A stretch of 64,000 nt of DNA from B46-G9 sp964548365. GTDB taxonomy: Bacteria; Desulfobacterota; DSM-4660; Desulfatiglandales; Desulfatiglandaceae. This document shows, piece after piece, positions 33,591-42,655 of the stretch (within the stretch, counting starts at the first letter, position 1; every line of letters starts with the position of its first letter). The translations under genes and the position numbers were made by a program. The stretch is from assembly GCA_964548365.1 (NCBI GenBank), contig CAZJRD010000002.1, positions 62,001 to 126,000 on the forward strand. Reading direction: 5' to 3'. The notes below the pieces were generated by a model. It had not been told where the DNA came from, made no database searches, and was given only the letters and a program-made list of their open reading frames with translations.

Positions 33591-34562
33591 TTAATCTTCC
33601 ACCTTGATCTTGAGGTAGAGATCTCCCCGGCGGAGGTCGTCGATCCTCTTCCCCATTCCCTCCAGACGGAGGCGGGTCCCGTCGTCTATCCCCGGGGGGA
33701 TCGTCACCGCAAAGATCCTTTTCTGAAAACCCCATGGGATATTGACCAGTTTTCGCGAACCGGCCTCTGCTTCCAGTGGAGTGATGGTCAAGGTCCCGTA
33801 AAGATGCGGATCATCAACAGGAGAGGAGGTGTGGATGACCTGTAGACGATGCGTCTTTTTCTTTTCCGTGGTTCCACGTATGGTACGGGTCAGTCTGCCT
33901 TCAGGGAGTTTGAGAAAAAGCTTCAAGAAAAGCATGCCTGCCAAAAATCCGCCGATATGAGCCCACCAGGCGATACCTCCACCCTGGGAAGGAGTGCCGG
34001 CCGCGCTGAGGAATTGTAGCAGAAACCAGAGCCCCAGGAATATATAAGCGGGAATTTTAAAAAACAGGGGGAGGAAGAATATCGGGAGAAGAGTAAGAAC
34101 TTTTGCCTTTGGATAGAGGATGAAGTAAGCACCCATGACCCCGGCGATGGCGCCGCTGGCCCCGATGGTGGGCACCTGGGAATGGTAGTTCAGCATGAGA
34201 TGGGAAAGGCCGGAAACCAGGCCGCAAAGCAGGTAAAAAATAAGATATCGGATAGGCCCAAGCCGGTCTTCAACGTTATCTCCAAAGATATAGAGAAACC
34301 ACATGTTTCCCAGGAGATGCCAGAAGCCCCCGTGAATGAACATGAAGGAGAAGAAGGAAAATACCTGTTGGGCAGGGGAAAAATAGGCGCTGATTTCCGG
34401 TACGGAATACCGCACGGGAACTAGGCCATAGGTAAGAAAGAAGCGCCGCAAATCAGAACCGTGGGCAAGTTCGATCAGGTAGACGAGCACATTCGCACCG
34501 ATGATCAAACTGTTCACGACGGGATAGTTGCGGGACCGAATGGTGTCTCGTATGGGTATCAT
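33591..34562 (-). CDS. Rhomboid family serine protease fused to a DnaJ C-terminal-like domain
   Basis: 323 residues. Residues 1-220: six-helix rhomboid with FIHGGFWHLLGNMWFL loop, catalytic Ser136 in GASGAIAG and His202 in WWAHIGGFLAG. Residues about 250-323: LTITPLEAEAGSRKLVNIPW, a hydrophobic strand, then IPPGIDDGTRLRLEGMGKR and GDLYLKIKV, the pattern of a DnaJ peptide-binding beta domain (normally LTLEEAFFG..K.. then IPPGVDDGTRLRLRGKG and GDLYV.I.V). The active-site pair is intact, so proteolysis in the membrane is likely; the tail would bind cytoplasmic polypeptides. J domain and zinc finger are absent. Substrates unknown. The 310-base gap upstream holds a sigma-54 promoter on the other strand. 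Confidence 0.85.
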   Translation of the reverse strand: MIPIRDTIRSRNYPVVNSLIIGANVLVYLIELAHGSDLRRFFLTYGLVPVRYSVPEISAYFSPAQQVFSFFSFMFIHGGFWHLLGNMWFLYIFGDNVEDRLGPIRYLIFYLLCGLVSGLSHLMLNYHSQVPTIGASGAIAGVMGAYFILYPKAKVLTLLPIFFLPLFFKIPAYIFLGLWFLLQFLSAAGTPSQGGGIAWWAHIGGFLAGMLFLKLFLKLPEGRLTRTIRGTTEKKKTHRLQVIHTSSPVDDPHLYGTLTITPLEAEAGSRKLVNIPWGFQKRIFAVTIPPGIDDGTRLRLEGMGKRIDDLRRGDLYLKIKVED

Positions 34563-34758
34563 GGATTTTCCACCCTCTTTTATAACGCAAGGCCGGATTC
34601 AAAAGCAAGGGAGTTCAGATGTAGTCAAAATAATGACGGGGGTTATCCTTTTTTCTAAGATTCTGTGGACAGGTCCGCAAACTCTAGTAAGAGAAAAGAT
34701 AAAATAAAAACAATAGGTTATATTAGATAAGATCCGCATGATACTCGACCCGGGCAAG

Positions 34759-34774
34759 TGGCACGGGATGTGCT
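34759..34774 (+). promoter_or_regulatory. Sigma-54 promoter
   Basis: TGGCACGGGATGTGCT matches TGGCACRNNNNTTGCW at 15 of 16 positions, with GG and GC 12 bases apart as required. It points to the small secreted protein at 34873 and, beyond it, the TPR protein and the sigma-54 activator gene, suggesting autoregulation of the activator. The activator binding site has not been located. Confidence 0.7.
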
Positions 34775-34872
34775 TAAAGAAAAGGAAAGGATTTCCATGT
34801 GGGGTTTCCGCGCGGGTTTCTTGATTCCGCCGAGGCCTGAGTGTCTGTGGCAATGAACACCTGGAGGATATC

Positions 34873-35205
34873 ATGAAAGGGTGGAAAAGGGCGCTTCTCT
34901 GTGTGGGGGTGGCAGGTCTGGTTGCGATTTCCCTAAACGCAGTCAGGGAAACAAATGCGGAAAATAGTTCGCAGCAGTACCGTCTGCCGGAAGGGGTGTA
35001 TGTTGATCTTACGAAAGATTTTTACGAAGCCCTTCAAGGAACGACCGAGGGTGGGAAGAAGGTCTACACCAACGACATGTCCGATGAATACCTGAGACAG
35101 ATTGCGGTTTCAAGCACGTTCACAGTGCGGACCAACCTGCAGATTATCAAGCAACAGGAGCGGATCATTCAATTGCTTCAGTCCATTCGCGACAGAGGAA
35201 AATAG
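34873..35205 (+). CDS. Small exported protein of unknown function (flagellar locus)
   Basis: 110 residues. Signal peptide MKGWKRALLCVGVAGLVAISLNA with probable cleavage after a T-N-A near residue 29; the mature 80 residues are polar, with a predicted helix near the C-terminus (TNLQIIKQQERIIQLLQSIRDR). GGAGGATATC leads into the ATG. Directly downstream of the sigma-54 promoter and eight bases upstream of the large TPR protein, so the two are co-transcribed. No family recognised. Confidence 0.65.
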   Translation: MKGWKRALLCVGVAGLVAISLNAVRETNAENSSQQYRLPEGVYVDLTKDFYEALQGTTEGGKKVYTNDMSDEYLRQIAVSSTFTVRTNLQIIKQQERIIQLLQSIRDRGK

Positions 35206-35213
35206 CGATTTTT

Positions 35214-38200
35214 ATGTACCTGCAGAAAACCAGAGCATGTTTCGTTTTTCTGTTTTTCCTTGCATCGGCCGGTATCATGCTGTGCATTCCCGACGCAATG
35301 GCAGACAACAGGGCGCTGGACGTCTACCTTCACACCGGGGAAAAAGAATGGGACGTTGTACTGAAACTGGGCCATTCCGGTTCCTACACCGTTGGTTCCA
35401 CCGCGCCTCGAAAGATCCTTCTGGGCGTGGACAACGCTGTTCCTGACGCACTTTTTCTGAAGCACCTCAATAAATGGAAGCACTCGCTGGAACTGATGCC
35501 GGGCAAAGGGGGCGATTTCCATCTCCTCTTGAAACTACCCAATCCCGTCAGAGAGGTTCGATCTTCTTGGGTTGCAGGGAAAAGATTGCTTACGCACAGG
35601 GTTTTCCTGAAGACGAAGAAATGGGAAAAAGAAGCGCCGGTTGTTCCAGGAAAATGCACGCTGGAGGATCTCCGTTTCGGGGTTAGAAAGAAGTTTATAC
35701 GGTCGGTCATGGACTTGACGTCGAAACCCTTGTGGCGTTTTTCTTCCTCCGGGACGGGCAGGATAAACATCGCCCTGGAAGGGGTGAGAAGCGGGCTCAC
35801 GGCGCGCAAAGTTGTCCCCGGGAAAGGGATCAGGCAGATAAACCTGAAAACGAAGTCTGGAGAGCTGGGGATTGCTTTGCAGTTCGAATCCGGGCAGGCC
35901 GGGTTCAGGCTTTTCTGGCTGGAAACAGGGAGCCGACTGGTTCTGGATTCGTACCGTGTCCTTGATAAGACATTCGCAGAAAATACGACACTGCCTCTCT
36001 GGTTTGGGAGGCCGGAGAAACCTTCTCCTGAGAAGATTGTCCCTGTTCCCCTGGAAAAATCTATTCTGCAGGAGGCCATGCCGGAAATATCACCGGTGAT
36101 TCTCCAGGAACCTCTCGTAGCGTTTTCGAAAAAGAAAGAGAGCGCATCGGATGAACCGGCCAAAACAGCACCGGAGAGGATCCCCGATAGTGCTGAAAGT
36201 GCGGGCCAAAAAGTGATCATCGCTATCCCAAAACCACAGATTTTAACGTCCCGACATGAGAACAATGGTCAGAGCGTAGAGGCGGTGAAATACCCAGAGG
36301 CCCCACACCGGGAAAAGAAAAACCCTAAATTTGAGCCAAAAGAGGCGGTATTGTACGGGGCAATCCTGCGGGCAGGAGACCTCCAGCACTCAAATCAGGC
36401 ATTGGGTCTCATTGCAGAGTTCCTGGCGACCTACCCCGATTCGGATGTTTCCAACCGGTTGCGGTTCATGAAGGCGGATATCCTGCTTTCAGCGCTTCAT
36501 GAAGGCAAACAGGGGATATTGAGCAAAGTCGTTGAAGCGTATCAGAACGTCATAAACAGGGCACCTGATTCCGATCTGGCCCTGAAGTCATATGTGAAAA
36601 TGGCCAAAGCTTATGCCATGAGCGGGAATCACTATCTGGGAATAAGCTGCCTTGATTTAGCGATTCGCCGGTATCAAAAGAAACAAGACCTGGGAAGCGC
36701 GTATCTTGAACGGGGGGAAATCTACCTGGAGAAGAATCTTACTGAAAAAGCAGTGGATGATTTCAAGACCGTTCTGCGCAGGTACCCAACGCCGGAGTTG
36801 ACCTCACGGGCGCTTTTTGGGACCGCCCGGTATCTGCAGGCCAGGGGGCTTTACAAGGAAGCTCAGGAGCGATTGTCAAAAATTGAAAATTTACGTCCAG
36901 GGTTTTTCATGGAAGAACCGGACTTCCTCTCGGTCCAGGCACAAAATTACCTCTACTTGAAAGAGTACGCAAAGGCCCGAGACTACTTCTACCGGGCAAT
37001 AAATCTTGCAAGCCGGCAGGAAAGCGGTGACCTGCTTCTCATGCATATCGGTGATACCTACCTCCAGGAGTCAAAACGGAAAAAGGCTGAAAAACTCTTT
37101 ACCCTGGTTAAGAACACCTATCCGGAGTCCGAGGGGGCATCCATCGCTGAGCTTCGACTGGGCGAACTCCATGGAGATGTAAATAAATTCAAGGAAATCA
37201 GAAATAAACACCCCAATGGCTCGATCGCTGAAATTGCAACACTGAAAGTTGCCAATGAGTACTACAAGGCGGACCTTTACCAAAAGACCATGGAAAACCT
37301 GAAAGAGCTGGCAGCAAAACCCCCGAAAGATTCCATGGTGATCGCGGCCAGAAGCCTTTTTACCCGGGCCACGGAAGGGGCCATGAGCGATTTGTACAAA
37401 AAAGGAAAATTTTCCGAACTCGTAGCCCTGTTTCATGAAAACGAGGCCCTTCTCAAAGGGAAGATTCGCCCGGACAAAAAACTTCTAGTCGCCCGATCAT
37501 TGCAGGAGCTGAAAAACTATTCGGGCGCCATATCCGCTTACAGGGAACTGAGTCCTGCCGACCTGAGCGCCGATAAGGCAAAAACATATTACCTGGGCCT
37601 GGCGGACTGTCTGTCACTCTCAGGATTTTCCCAGGATAGCATTCAGCTCCTGGAAGCGGCGCGAAAGGGCGGGATATCTTTCTCGGCCAGGCTTGCGGTC
37701 ACACGCGCCCTGGCCGACAGATACAATAAGGAAAAGCGTTTCAAGGAAGCCTACGAACTCTACGCTGAAATGATTCAACAAAAGAAGGGCCTTTCCGCAG
37801 GAGAGATGGCGAACACATACCTTTCCATGGGGGGAGTCCTGAACGCCCAGGGAAAGTACCAGGAGGGCAGGGCTGCCCTGAATCGTTCCATCGCCCTGTC
37901 GGAAAACCGGAAAGAGCTCAAGGGGGTGCTCTTCTCGGCTCTGGGAAAGTTGGGAGAAGGATATCTGGAAGAAAAGAGATACTCTGACGCATTGGGAGCG
38001 TTTGCCCAGGCACTCCGCAGGGGATATGAAAAAAGTGAGCCCGGTTTCTGGAACCTGCAACTGGGGCAGGCCGAGGCCTTCCTGGGGCTGGGGCGGCGAA
38101 GTGCTGCGGAAAGTGTGCTGAACGAGGTATACGAAGGCCGGGGCCCGGACCAGCGTTACTGGGATTTGCGGTATCGCTTGGCCATGGAATATGTGAAAGC

Positions 38201-38375
38201 GGGCAGTCTTCAAACAGGAGAGAAACTCCTGCGCGAGGTTTCAGAAGAGGGAACACCGGCGCTCCAGTCGAACGCACAAATCAAACTGGGCTCCCTGAGT
38301 CTTCAAAGACAACTTGAAAAACTTTCCATCTGGCCACAGATAGGAGGCCAAGAACAAAAACATGCCAGACAATAA
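35214..38375 (+). CDS. Large exported TPR protein (flagellar locus)
   Basis: 1053 residues. Signal peptide over the first 35. Residues about 36-290 contain two beta-rich blocks, each ending near TVGSTAPRKILLGVDNAV or FRLFWLETGSRLVLDSY, which recall AMIN domains of envelope proteins (tentative). After a charged linker (about 290-380) comes a run of tetratricopeptide-like repeats to the end (LGSAYLERGEIYLEKNLTEKA, AQNYLYLKEYAKARDYFYRA, YLSMGGVLNAQGKYQEGRAALNRS). Probably a periplasmic scaffold. Encoded between the small exported protein and the sigma-54 activator, with which it overlaps 14 bases, implying a role in flagellar envelope assembly; that role is inference. Confidence 0.7.
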   Translation: MYLQKTRACFVFLFFLASAGIMLCIPDAMADNRALDVYLHTGEKEWDVVLKLGHSGSYTVGSTAPRKILLGVDNAVPDALFLKHLNKWKHSLELMPGKGGDFHLLLKLPNPVREVRSSWVAGKRLLTHRVFLKTKKWEKEAPVVPGKCTLEDLRFGVRKKFIRSVMDLTSKPLWRFSSSGTGRINIALEGVRSGLTARKVVPGKGIRQINLKTKSGELGIALQFESGQAGFRLFWLETGSRLVLDSYRVLDKTFAENTTLPLWFGRPEKPSPEKIVPVPLEKSILQEAMPEISPVILQEPLVAFSKKKESASDEPAKTAPERIPDSAESAGQKVIIAIPKPQILTSRHENNGQSVEAVKYPEAPHREKKNPKFEPKEAVLYGAILRAGDLQHSNQALGLIAEFLATYPDSDVSNRLRFMKADILLSALHEGKQGILSKVVEAYQNVINRAPDSDLALKSYVKMAKAYAMSGNHYLGISCLDLAIRRYQKKQDLGSAYLERGEIYLEKNLTEKAVDDFKTVLRRYPTPELTSRALFGTARYLQARGLYKEAQERLSKIENLRPGFFMEEPDFLSVQAQNYLYLKEYAKARDYFYRAINLASRQESGDLLLMHIGDTYLQESKRKKAEKLFTLVKNTYPESEGASIAELRLGELHGDVNKFKEIRNKHPNGSIAEIATLKVANEYYKADLYQKTMENLKELAAKPPKDSMVIAARSLFTRATEGAMSDLYKKGKFSELVALFHENEALLKGKIRPDKKLLVARSLQELKNYSGAISAYRELSPADLSADKAKTYYLGLADCLSLSGFSQDSIQLLEAARKGGISFSARLAVTRALADRYNKEKRFKEAYELYAEMIQQKKGLSAGEMANTYLSMGGVLNAQGKYQEGRAALNRSIALSENRKELKGVLFSALGKLGEGYLEEKRYSDALGAFAQALRRGYEKSEPGFWNLQLGQAEAFLGLGRRSAAESVLNEVYEGRGPDQRYWDLRYRLAMEYVKAGSLQTGEKLLREVSEEGTPALQSNAQIKLGSLSLQRQLEKLSIWPQIGGQEQKHARQ

Positions 38376-39726
38376 CGTTTTGTGGACAGCACATGATATC
38401 CCCTTGCCGCAGGGAGTCTGGAACCGTTTGAAAGGGTTAGGATTTCGGGTTGTGGTGGAGGATGGAAACGGGGACCTCCCGGATCGTATCGGCGCATTGA
38501 GCCCCAGTCTATGGGTTGGGATGCTGAAGGGTGACCCTTCAGGAGAGCTTGATACAGTCAGGATCATGCGGGAGAAGTGCCCTGAATTGTGCATGATCCT
38601 CTTGAGTGATAATCCTTCGGTAGAGCAGGCGGTTAAGGCTGTTAAGCTGGGTGCCTTTGACTACCTGCCGGCCAACGTTGCGGAAGATCGATTGTGGGCG
38701 GTGCTGGAAGGTGCATTGAAATCTCCCGGGCCCCGAAACGGAAGGGGCTGGAGGCATCACTTGTCTCGTCCCGATGCCTTTGAACCTGTCGCGGCAAACC
38801 GGGAGATGGTCGCACTTTTCAGCATGGCGAGAAAGATCGCTCCCCGCCGGACAACGATCCTAGTGGAGGGAGAAAGCGGGACCGGGAAAGAGGTTCTTGC
38901 CCGCCATATCCACCGGAACAGCGACAGAAATAAGGGGCCGTTTATTGCCATCAATTGCGCGGCTCTTCCGGAAAATCTCCTGGAGAGTGAACTCTTTGGG
39001 CACGAAAAAGGGGCTTTCACCGGAGCCATCTCCAGGAAAGCGGGGAAATTTGAGCTGGCAGACGGGGGTACCTTGCTCCTGGATGAAATCAGCGAAATTG
39101 CGCCTTCCCTGCAGGCAAAACTCCTGCGGGTCGTCCAGGAAGGAGAGATCGACAGGGTAGGGGGCAAGTTTTCAAAGCCTGTGGACGTGCGCATCATTGC
39201 CACCACAAACAGGGACCTGGAGGAAGAGATCGAAAAAGGGAATTTTCGCCTTGATCTTTACTATCGGCTGAGCGTTGTTCCTCTGAAGATTCCTCCCCTC
39301 AGGAACCGCCCGGATGACCTTGGCCCTCTGGCTAAGTTCTTCCTGGAGAAGCATGGAAAGATGAACAACGAAAAACCGAAAATCCTGACGAAGGAAGCCG
39401 AAGACCTCCTGAAACAACAGCACTGGCCGGGAAATGTCCGTGAACTTGAGAATCTCATGGAGCGTGCCACGTTACTGCTGGAAACTGAGATTATCGGGCC
39501 GGCTGAGCTGGGTGCGATCACGCGTCCGTCTAATCGTGGACCTTTTCAAGAGAAGCTGGAAGTACAACCATTGCGGGAAATGGAAAAGAAAATGATTTTT
39601 CATGCGCTTGGAGAAAACCAGGGAAACAGGACCCACGCGGCCAAGATGCTGGGAATCAGTGTGAGAACGCTGCGGAACAAGCTCAACGAGTATCAACAGA
39701 AGCAGAAAGATATGTCAAAATCTTGA
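38362..39726 (+). CDS. Sigma-54-dependent flagellar regulator (FlrC/FlbD-like) with degenerate receiver
   Basis: 454 residues. Residues 1-120 are receiver-like but the expected phospho-acceptor region reads SPSLWVGMLKG without an Asp, so classical phosphorylation is unlikely. AAA+ domain: GESGTGKE Walker A (about 171-178), GAFTGA (loop that touches sigma-54), GGTLLLDEI Walker B and GNVRELENL. C-terminal Fis-type helix-turn-helix (NRTHAAKMLGISVRTLRNKLNEY). Proper start uses the ATG overlapping the TPR gene by 14 bases. Two sigma-54 promoters lie in this locus (34759 and 39802); it is the natural activator for both. Confidence 0.88.
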   Translation: MPDNNVLWTAHDIPLPQGVWNRLKGLGFRVVVEDGNGDLPDRIGALSPSLWVGMLKGDPSGELDTVRIMREKCPELCMILLSDNPSVEQAVKAVKLGAFDYLPANVAEDRLWAVLEGALKSPGPRNGRGWRHHLSRPDAFEPVAANREMVALFSMARKIAPRRTTILVEGESGTGKEVLARHIHRNSDRNKGPFIAINCAALPENLLESELFGHEKGAFTGAISRKAGKFELADGGTLLLDEISEIAPSLQAKLLRVVQEGEIDRVGGKFSKPVDVRIIATTNRDLEEEIEKGNFRLDLYYRLSVVPLKIPPLRNRPDDLGPLAKFFLEKHGKMNNEKPKILTKEAEDLLKQQHWPGNVRELENLMERATLLLETEIIGPAELGAITRPSNRGPFQEKLEVQPLREMEKKMIFHALGENQGNRTHAAKMLGISVRTLRNKLNEYQQKQKDMSKS

Positions 39727-39801
39727 CAGAGAGGTGGGCTAAAAAGACCGGCAAAACAGGGGAAGGCAGCGTATCGGCCACCAGCAGCTCTCTCGGCGAA
39801 C

Positions 39802-39817
39802 TGGTACTGCTTTTGCA
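39802..39817 (+). promoter_or_regulatory. Sigma-54 promoter of the flgB operon
   Basis: TGGTACTGCTTTTGCA: TGG.AC and TTGCA elements with GG and GC 12 bases apart; 14 of 16 consensus positions. Start site predicted about 28 bases upstream of the flgB ATG. Lies in the 129-base gap between the activator gene and flgB. Confidence 0.65.
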
Positions 39818-39855
39818 AGAGACCTCTCTATTGGATTTAAAACAGGAGTAAGACC

Positions 39856-40284
39856 ATGAGCGACGAGCTTGGCATGAACAGGACACTTTTTGACCGGACC
39901 GTGGGAATATTGAGCCGGACCCTGGACTACCGTGTGCGGAAACAGCGTGTTATTGCCAGTAATATAGCGAACATAGACACGCCCGGTTTTCGCCCGAAAA
40001 AATTGAAATTTGATGATGAGTTGCGCAAGGCAGTCGAAGATACACAGGTCCATCTCAAGAAGACCGACAGGAAACATTTTCCCGGTCTCGGGGAGCCGGG
40101 GATGGAGGGTCCATCGTCGTTTGCGGTTGAAAAGGAGCCCAGATCAACAGGGAGCGACTCTTCACTGGATATAGACAGGGAGATGGCAAAGATGGCCAAA
40201 AATAACCTTCTGTACGAGGCAACGGTCAAGATGCTTTCCAAGAAATTTGATCTCCTGCGTGCAGCAATTGAAGGAAGGGGGTAA
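39856..40284 (+). CDS. flgB: Flagellar basal-body rod protein FlgB
   Basis: 142 residues, normal. N-terminal rod motif: TVGILSRTLDYRVRKQRVIASNIANIDTPGFRPKKLKF (Asn-Ile-Ala-Asn-x-Asp-Thr-Pro-Gly-Phe is the rod/hook signature), and a C-terminal helix pairing region (AKNNLLYEATVKMLSKKFDLLRAAI). Proximal rod component, exported through the flagellar type III apparatus. CAGGAG is eight bases upstream of the ATG. First gene of the flagellar operon; flgC follows after five bases. Confidence 0.96.
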   Translation: MSDELGMNRTLFDRTVGILSRTLDYRVRKQRVIASNIANIDTPGFRPKKLKFDDELRKAVEDTQVHLKKTDRKHFPGLGEPGMEGPSSFAVEKEPRSTGSDSSLDIDREMAKMAKNNLLYEATVKMLSKKFDLLRAAIEGRG

Positions 40285-40289
40285 TCTTC

Positions 40290-40730
40290 ATGGGCTTAAT
40301 GAAGGCGATCGACATAGCGGCGAGCGGCATGGCTGCGCAAAGGGCGCGGGTCAATGTGATATCCATGAACTTGGCGAATGCCAATACCACCCGCACGGCG
40401 AGTGGAGGACCCTACCGGAGAAAGACGGTCGTTTTCCAGACAAATGCCATCCCCGAGTCCTTTGAGGAGGCAATGAGAAGCGCGGAAAACGGGCAAGAAG
40501 TATATGGGGTGAAAGTCAAAGAGATTGTCCCGGTTTCAGGGGAGTTCAAGAAGGTTTTTGATCCTGCTCACCCGGATGCGGACAAACAGGGGTATGTGTA
40601 CCTGCCGAACGTGAATCTTGTCCAGGAAATGGTGTCTTTGCTGAACGCCAACCGGGGTTACGAAGCGAATGCCGCTGCTGTCAGGACGGCGAAAGGAATG
40701 GCCCTGCGGGCGCTGGACTTGTTCCGGTAA
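40290..40730 (+). CDS. flgC: Flagellar basal-body rod protein FlgC
   Basis: 146 residues. N-terminus MGLMKAIDIAASGMAAQRARVNVISMNLANANTT carries the rod-protein motif; GYVYLPNVNLVQEMVSLLNANRGYEANAAAVRTAKGMALRALDL is the C-terminal FlgC/FlgG helix. Length and blocks are standard. Builds the proximal rod with FlgB and FliE. GGAAGGGGG precedes the start. Confidence 0.96.
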   Translation: MGLMKAIDIAASGMAAQRARVNVISMNLANANTTRTASGGPYRRKTVVFQTNAIPESFEEAMRSAENGQEVYGVKVKEIVPVSGEFKKVFDPAHPDADKQGYVYLPNVNLVQEMVSLLNANRGYEANAAAVRTAKGMALRALDLFR

Positions 40731-40754
40731 CACAAGGCAAATGAGGGGGAACCA

Positions 40755-41048
40755 ATGAATGGCATAAAACAGATAGGTGGAATACAACCTCTCCCGGACG
40801 TGCAAAAAACAAGGACGGACAAAAAGGGAACGGGTTTCGCGGAAGCCTTGAAGCATTTTGCTTCAGAAGTGAATGGAGAGCTTCAGCAGGCAGATGGGCA
40901 GATGGAGGAGTTCGCGGTCGGAAAGCGAAGCGATCTTCACGAAGTGGTAGTGGCAACGGAAAAAGCGGATCTCTCATTCAAGCTTTTGCTGCAGGTGAGG
41001 AACAAGCTGCTTGAGGCATACCAGGAGATTATGAGGATGCAGGTCTAG
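40755..41048 (+). CDS. fliE: Flagellar hook-basal body protein FliE
   Basis: 97 residues, standard FliE size. Central EVNGELQQADGQMEEFAVGKRSDLHEVVVATEKADLSFKLLLQVRNKLLEAYQEIMRMQV block is the FliE signature (ends in the conserved YQEIMRMQV). Links the MS ring (FliF) to the rod. A GAGGGGG site is positioned upstream of the ATG. Follows flgC by 24 bases. Confidence 0.95.
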   Translation: MNGIKQIGGIQPLPDVQKTRTDKKGTGFAEALKHFASEVNGELQQADGQMEEFAVGKRSDLHEVVVATEKADLSFKLLLQVRNKLLEAYQEIMRMQV

Positions 41049-41067
41049 GCTGCAGGGGGTTTTTAGT

Positions 41068-42654
41068 ATGGCAGAAAATGAAACAAACGGGTTCGGACAG
41101 CTTATGCAGGTCTTTCAGAGCCTTCCGTTGGCGAGGATGATCACGTTCGCGGTGATATTGAGCCTCGTCGCCGGGGGATTCATCGCGCTTGTGATCTGGA
41201 CGAACAGGCCTGACTACCAGATCTTGTTTTCCAACCTGAATGCCACCGATGCAGGCCACATCGCCGAAAAGCTGAAATCCAAGAAAATCCCTTTTCAACT
41301 GGAAGGTGGCGGTCGCGCCATCATGGTGCCCGAGAACCAAGTCTACCAGTTGCGGCTTGAAATGGCGAGCCAGGGACTTCCCAAGGGGCAGAATGTGGGT
41401 TTCGAGGTCTTTGATAAACTTCCCTTCGGCACGACCGAATTCGTACAGAAACTCAAATACCAGGAGGCCCTTCAGGGAGAACTGGCGCGGACAATCATGC
41501 AGTTTGATGCGGTCGAGCAGGCAAGGGTTCACATTGTGCCCGTCGGTGATTCTCTGTTTGTGGAACCCGACAAAAAGGCCACCGCGGCGGTGGTGCTTCG
41601 CTTGCAGTCGGGACGAGCTCTGGATCGAAAGCAACTGCAGGGAATCATTAATCTCGTAGCGTGCGCTGTGGAGGGCTTAAGACCGGAAAACGTTACTGTG
41701 GTTGATATGGATGGAGGGCTCCTGTCCGGGGGAAAGGGAGAGGAACAGGGCGCGGAAATGAGTTCTTCCCAGTTCGAGTACCGGAGAAAGCTCGAAAAAA
41801 GTCTGGAAAACCGGATCCGGAGCATGCTCGAGCCCGTGGTGGGAACCAACAAAGTGATCGCAAAGGTTTCCGCGAAGGTTGACTTTAAACAGGTAAAGAT
41901 TTCCGAGGAGTCTTTTGATCCCGACAGTGCTGTTGTCAGGAGTGAGCAACGGCAAAAAGAGCTGACGAGTGGCACAGAGGGTCTGCCTTCGGGATCTCCT
42001 GATCTGAAATATGACGTTTACCAGACCCAGGGAAAGACAACTGCGAACTCGAACAAATTTGAAAAAGAGAATTCTGTTGTCAATTATGAGATCAGCAAGG
42101 TGAACAAGCAGGTCATCAGTTCCGTGGGTGACATAAAGCGCTTGTCGGCAGCAGTAATTATTGATGGTCCGTATGTAAAAGCGAAGGGTCCCAAGGGCCA
42201 GGAAGTCGCCACATTCCAGCCTCGCACCCGCAAGGAAATGAAAGAATTCCAGAACATGGTGAAGAAGGCTATTGGATTCACTGAGGACAGAGGAGACCAG
42301 GTGAGCGTCTCAAATATTCCTTTCGCCATAGAAAAGACCGCGACGCCGGCACCTGAAACGAAACCGGGCTGGGTGAGCTATGCGAAAAAAGGGATGAAAC
42401 CTCTTTTCAATGTCATCCTTGTTGCTCTGTTTTTTGTGTTTGCCCTCAAGCCCTTTCGAAACTGGCTCAAACAGACAAAAGAATATTTTGCTCCCCACTC
42501 CCTGCCCGCGGGGCAGGGAGTGCCCGAACTTGGCGCTCCCTCGTCCGAGCAGGCAGGAGCCCATATAAAAAAGGAACAGATTCTTGATTTGACCAAGACA
42601 GACCCGGACAAGATCGTATCAGTGATTCGCGGCTGGATCGAGGAAGGAAGATAG
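41068..42654 (+). CDS. fliF: Flagellar MS-ring protein FliF
   Basis: 528 residues. N-terminal membrane helix (about 28-48, AVILSLVAGGFIALVIW) and C-terminal helix near 450 (PLFNVILVALFFVFALKPF). YQILFSNLNATDAGHIAEKLKSKKIPF and GTTEFVQKLKYQEALQGELARTI, with VEQARVHIVP, are classic YscJ/FliF blocks of the ring-building motifs. The cytoplasmic tail (LTKTDPDKIVSVIRGWI) is where FliG binds. MS ring of the basal body. fliG starts one base after its stop. Confidence 0.96.
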   Translation: MAENETNGFGQLMQVFQSLPLARMITFAVILSLVAGGFIALVIWTNRPDYQILFSNLNATDAGHIAEKLKSKKIPFQLEGGGRAIMVPENQVYQLRLEMASQGLPKGQNVGFEVFDKLPFGTTEFVQKLKYQEALQGELARTIMQFDAVEQARVHIVPVGDSLFVEPDKKATAAVVLRLQSGRALDRKQLQGIINLVACAVEGLRPENVTVVDMDGGLLSGGKGEEQGAEMSSSQFEYRRKLEKSLENRIRSMLEPVVGTNKVIAKVSAKVDFKQVKISEESFDPDSAVVRSEQRQKELTSGTEGLPSGSPDLKYDVYQTQGKTTANSNKFEKENSVVNYEISKVNKQVISSVGDIKRLSAAVIIDGPYVKAKGPKGQEVATFQPRTRKEMKEFQNMVKKAIGFTEDRGDQVSVSNIPFAIEKTATPAPETKPGWVSYAKKGMKPLFNVILVALFFVFALKPFRNWLKQTKEYFAPHSLPAGQGVPELGAPSSEQAGAHIKKEQILDLTKTDPDKIVSVIRGWIEEGR

Positions 42655-42655
42655 T

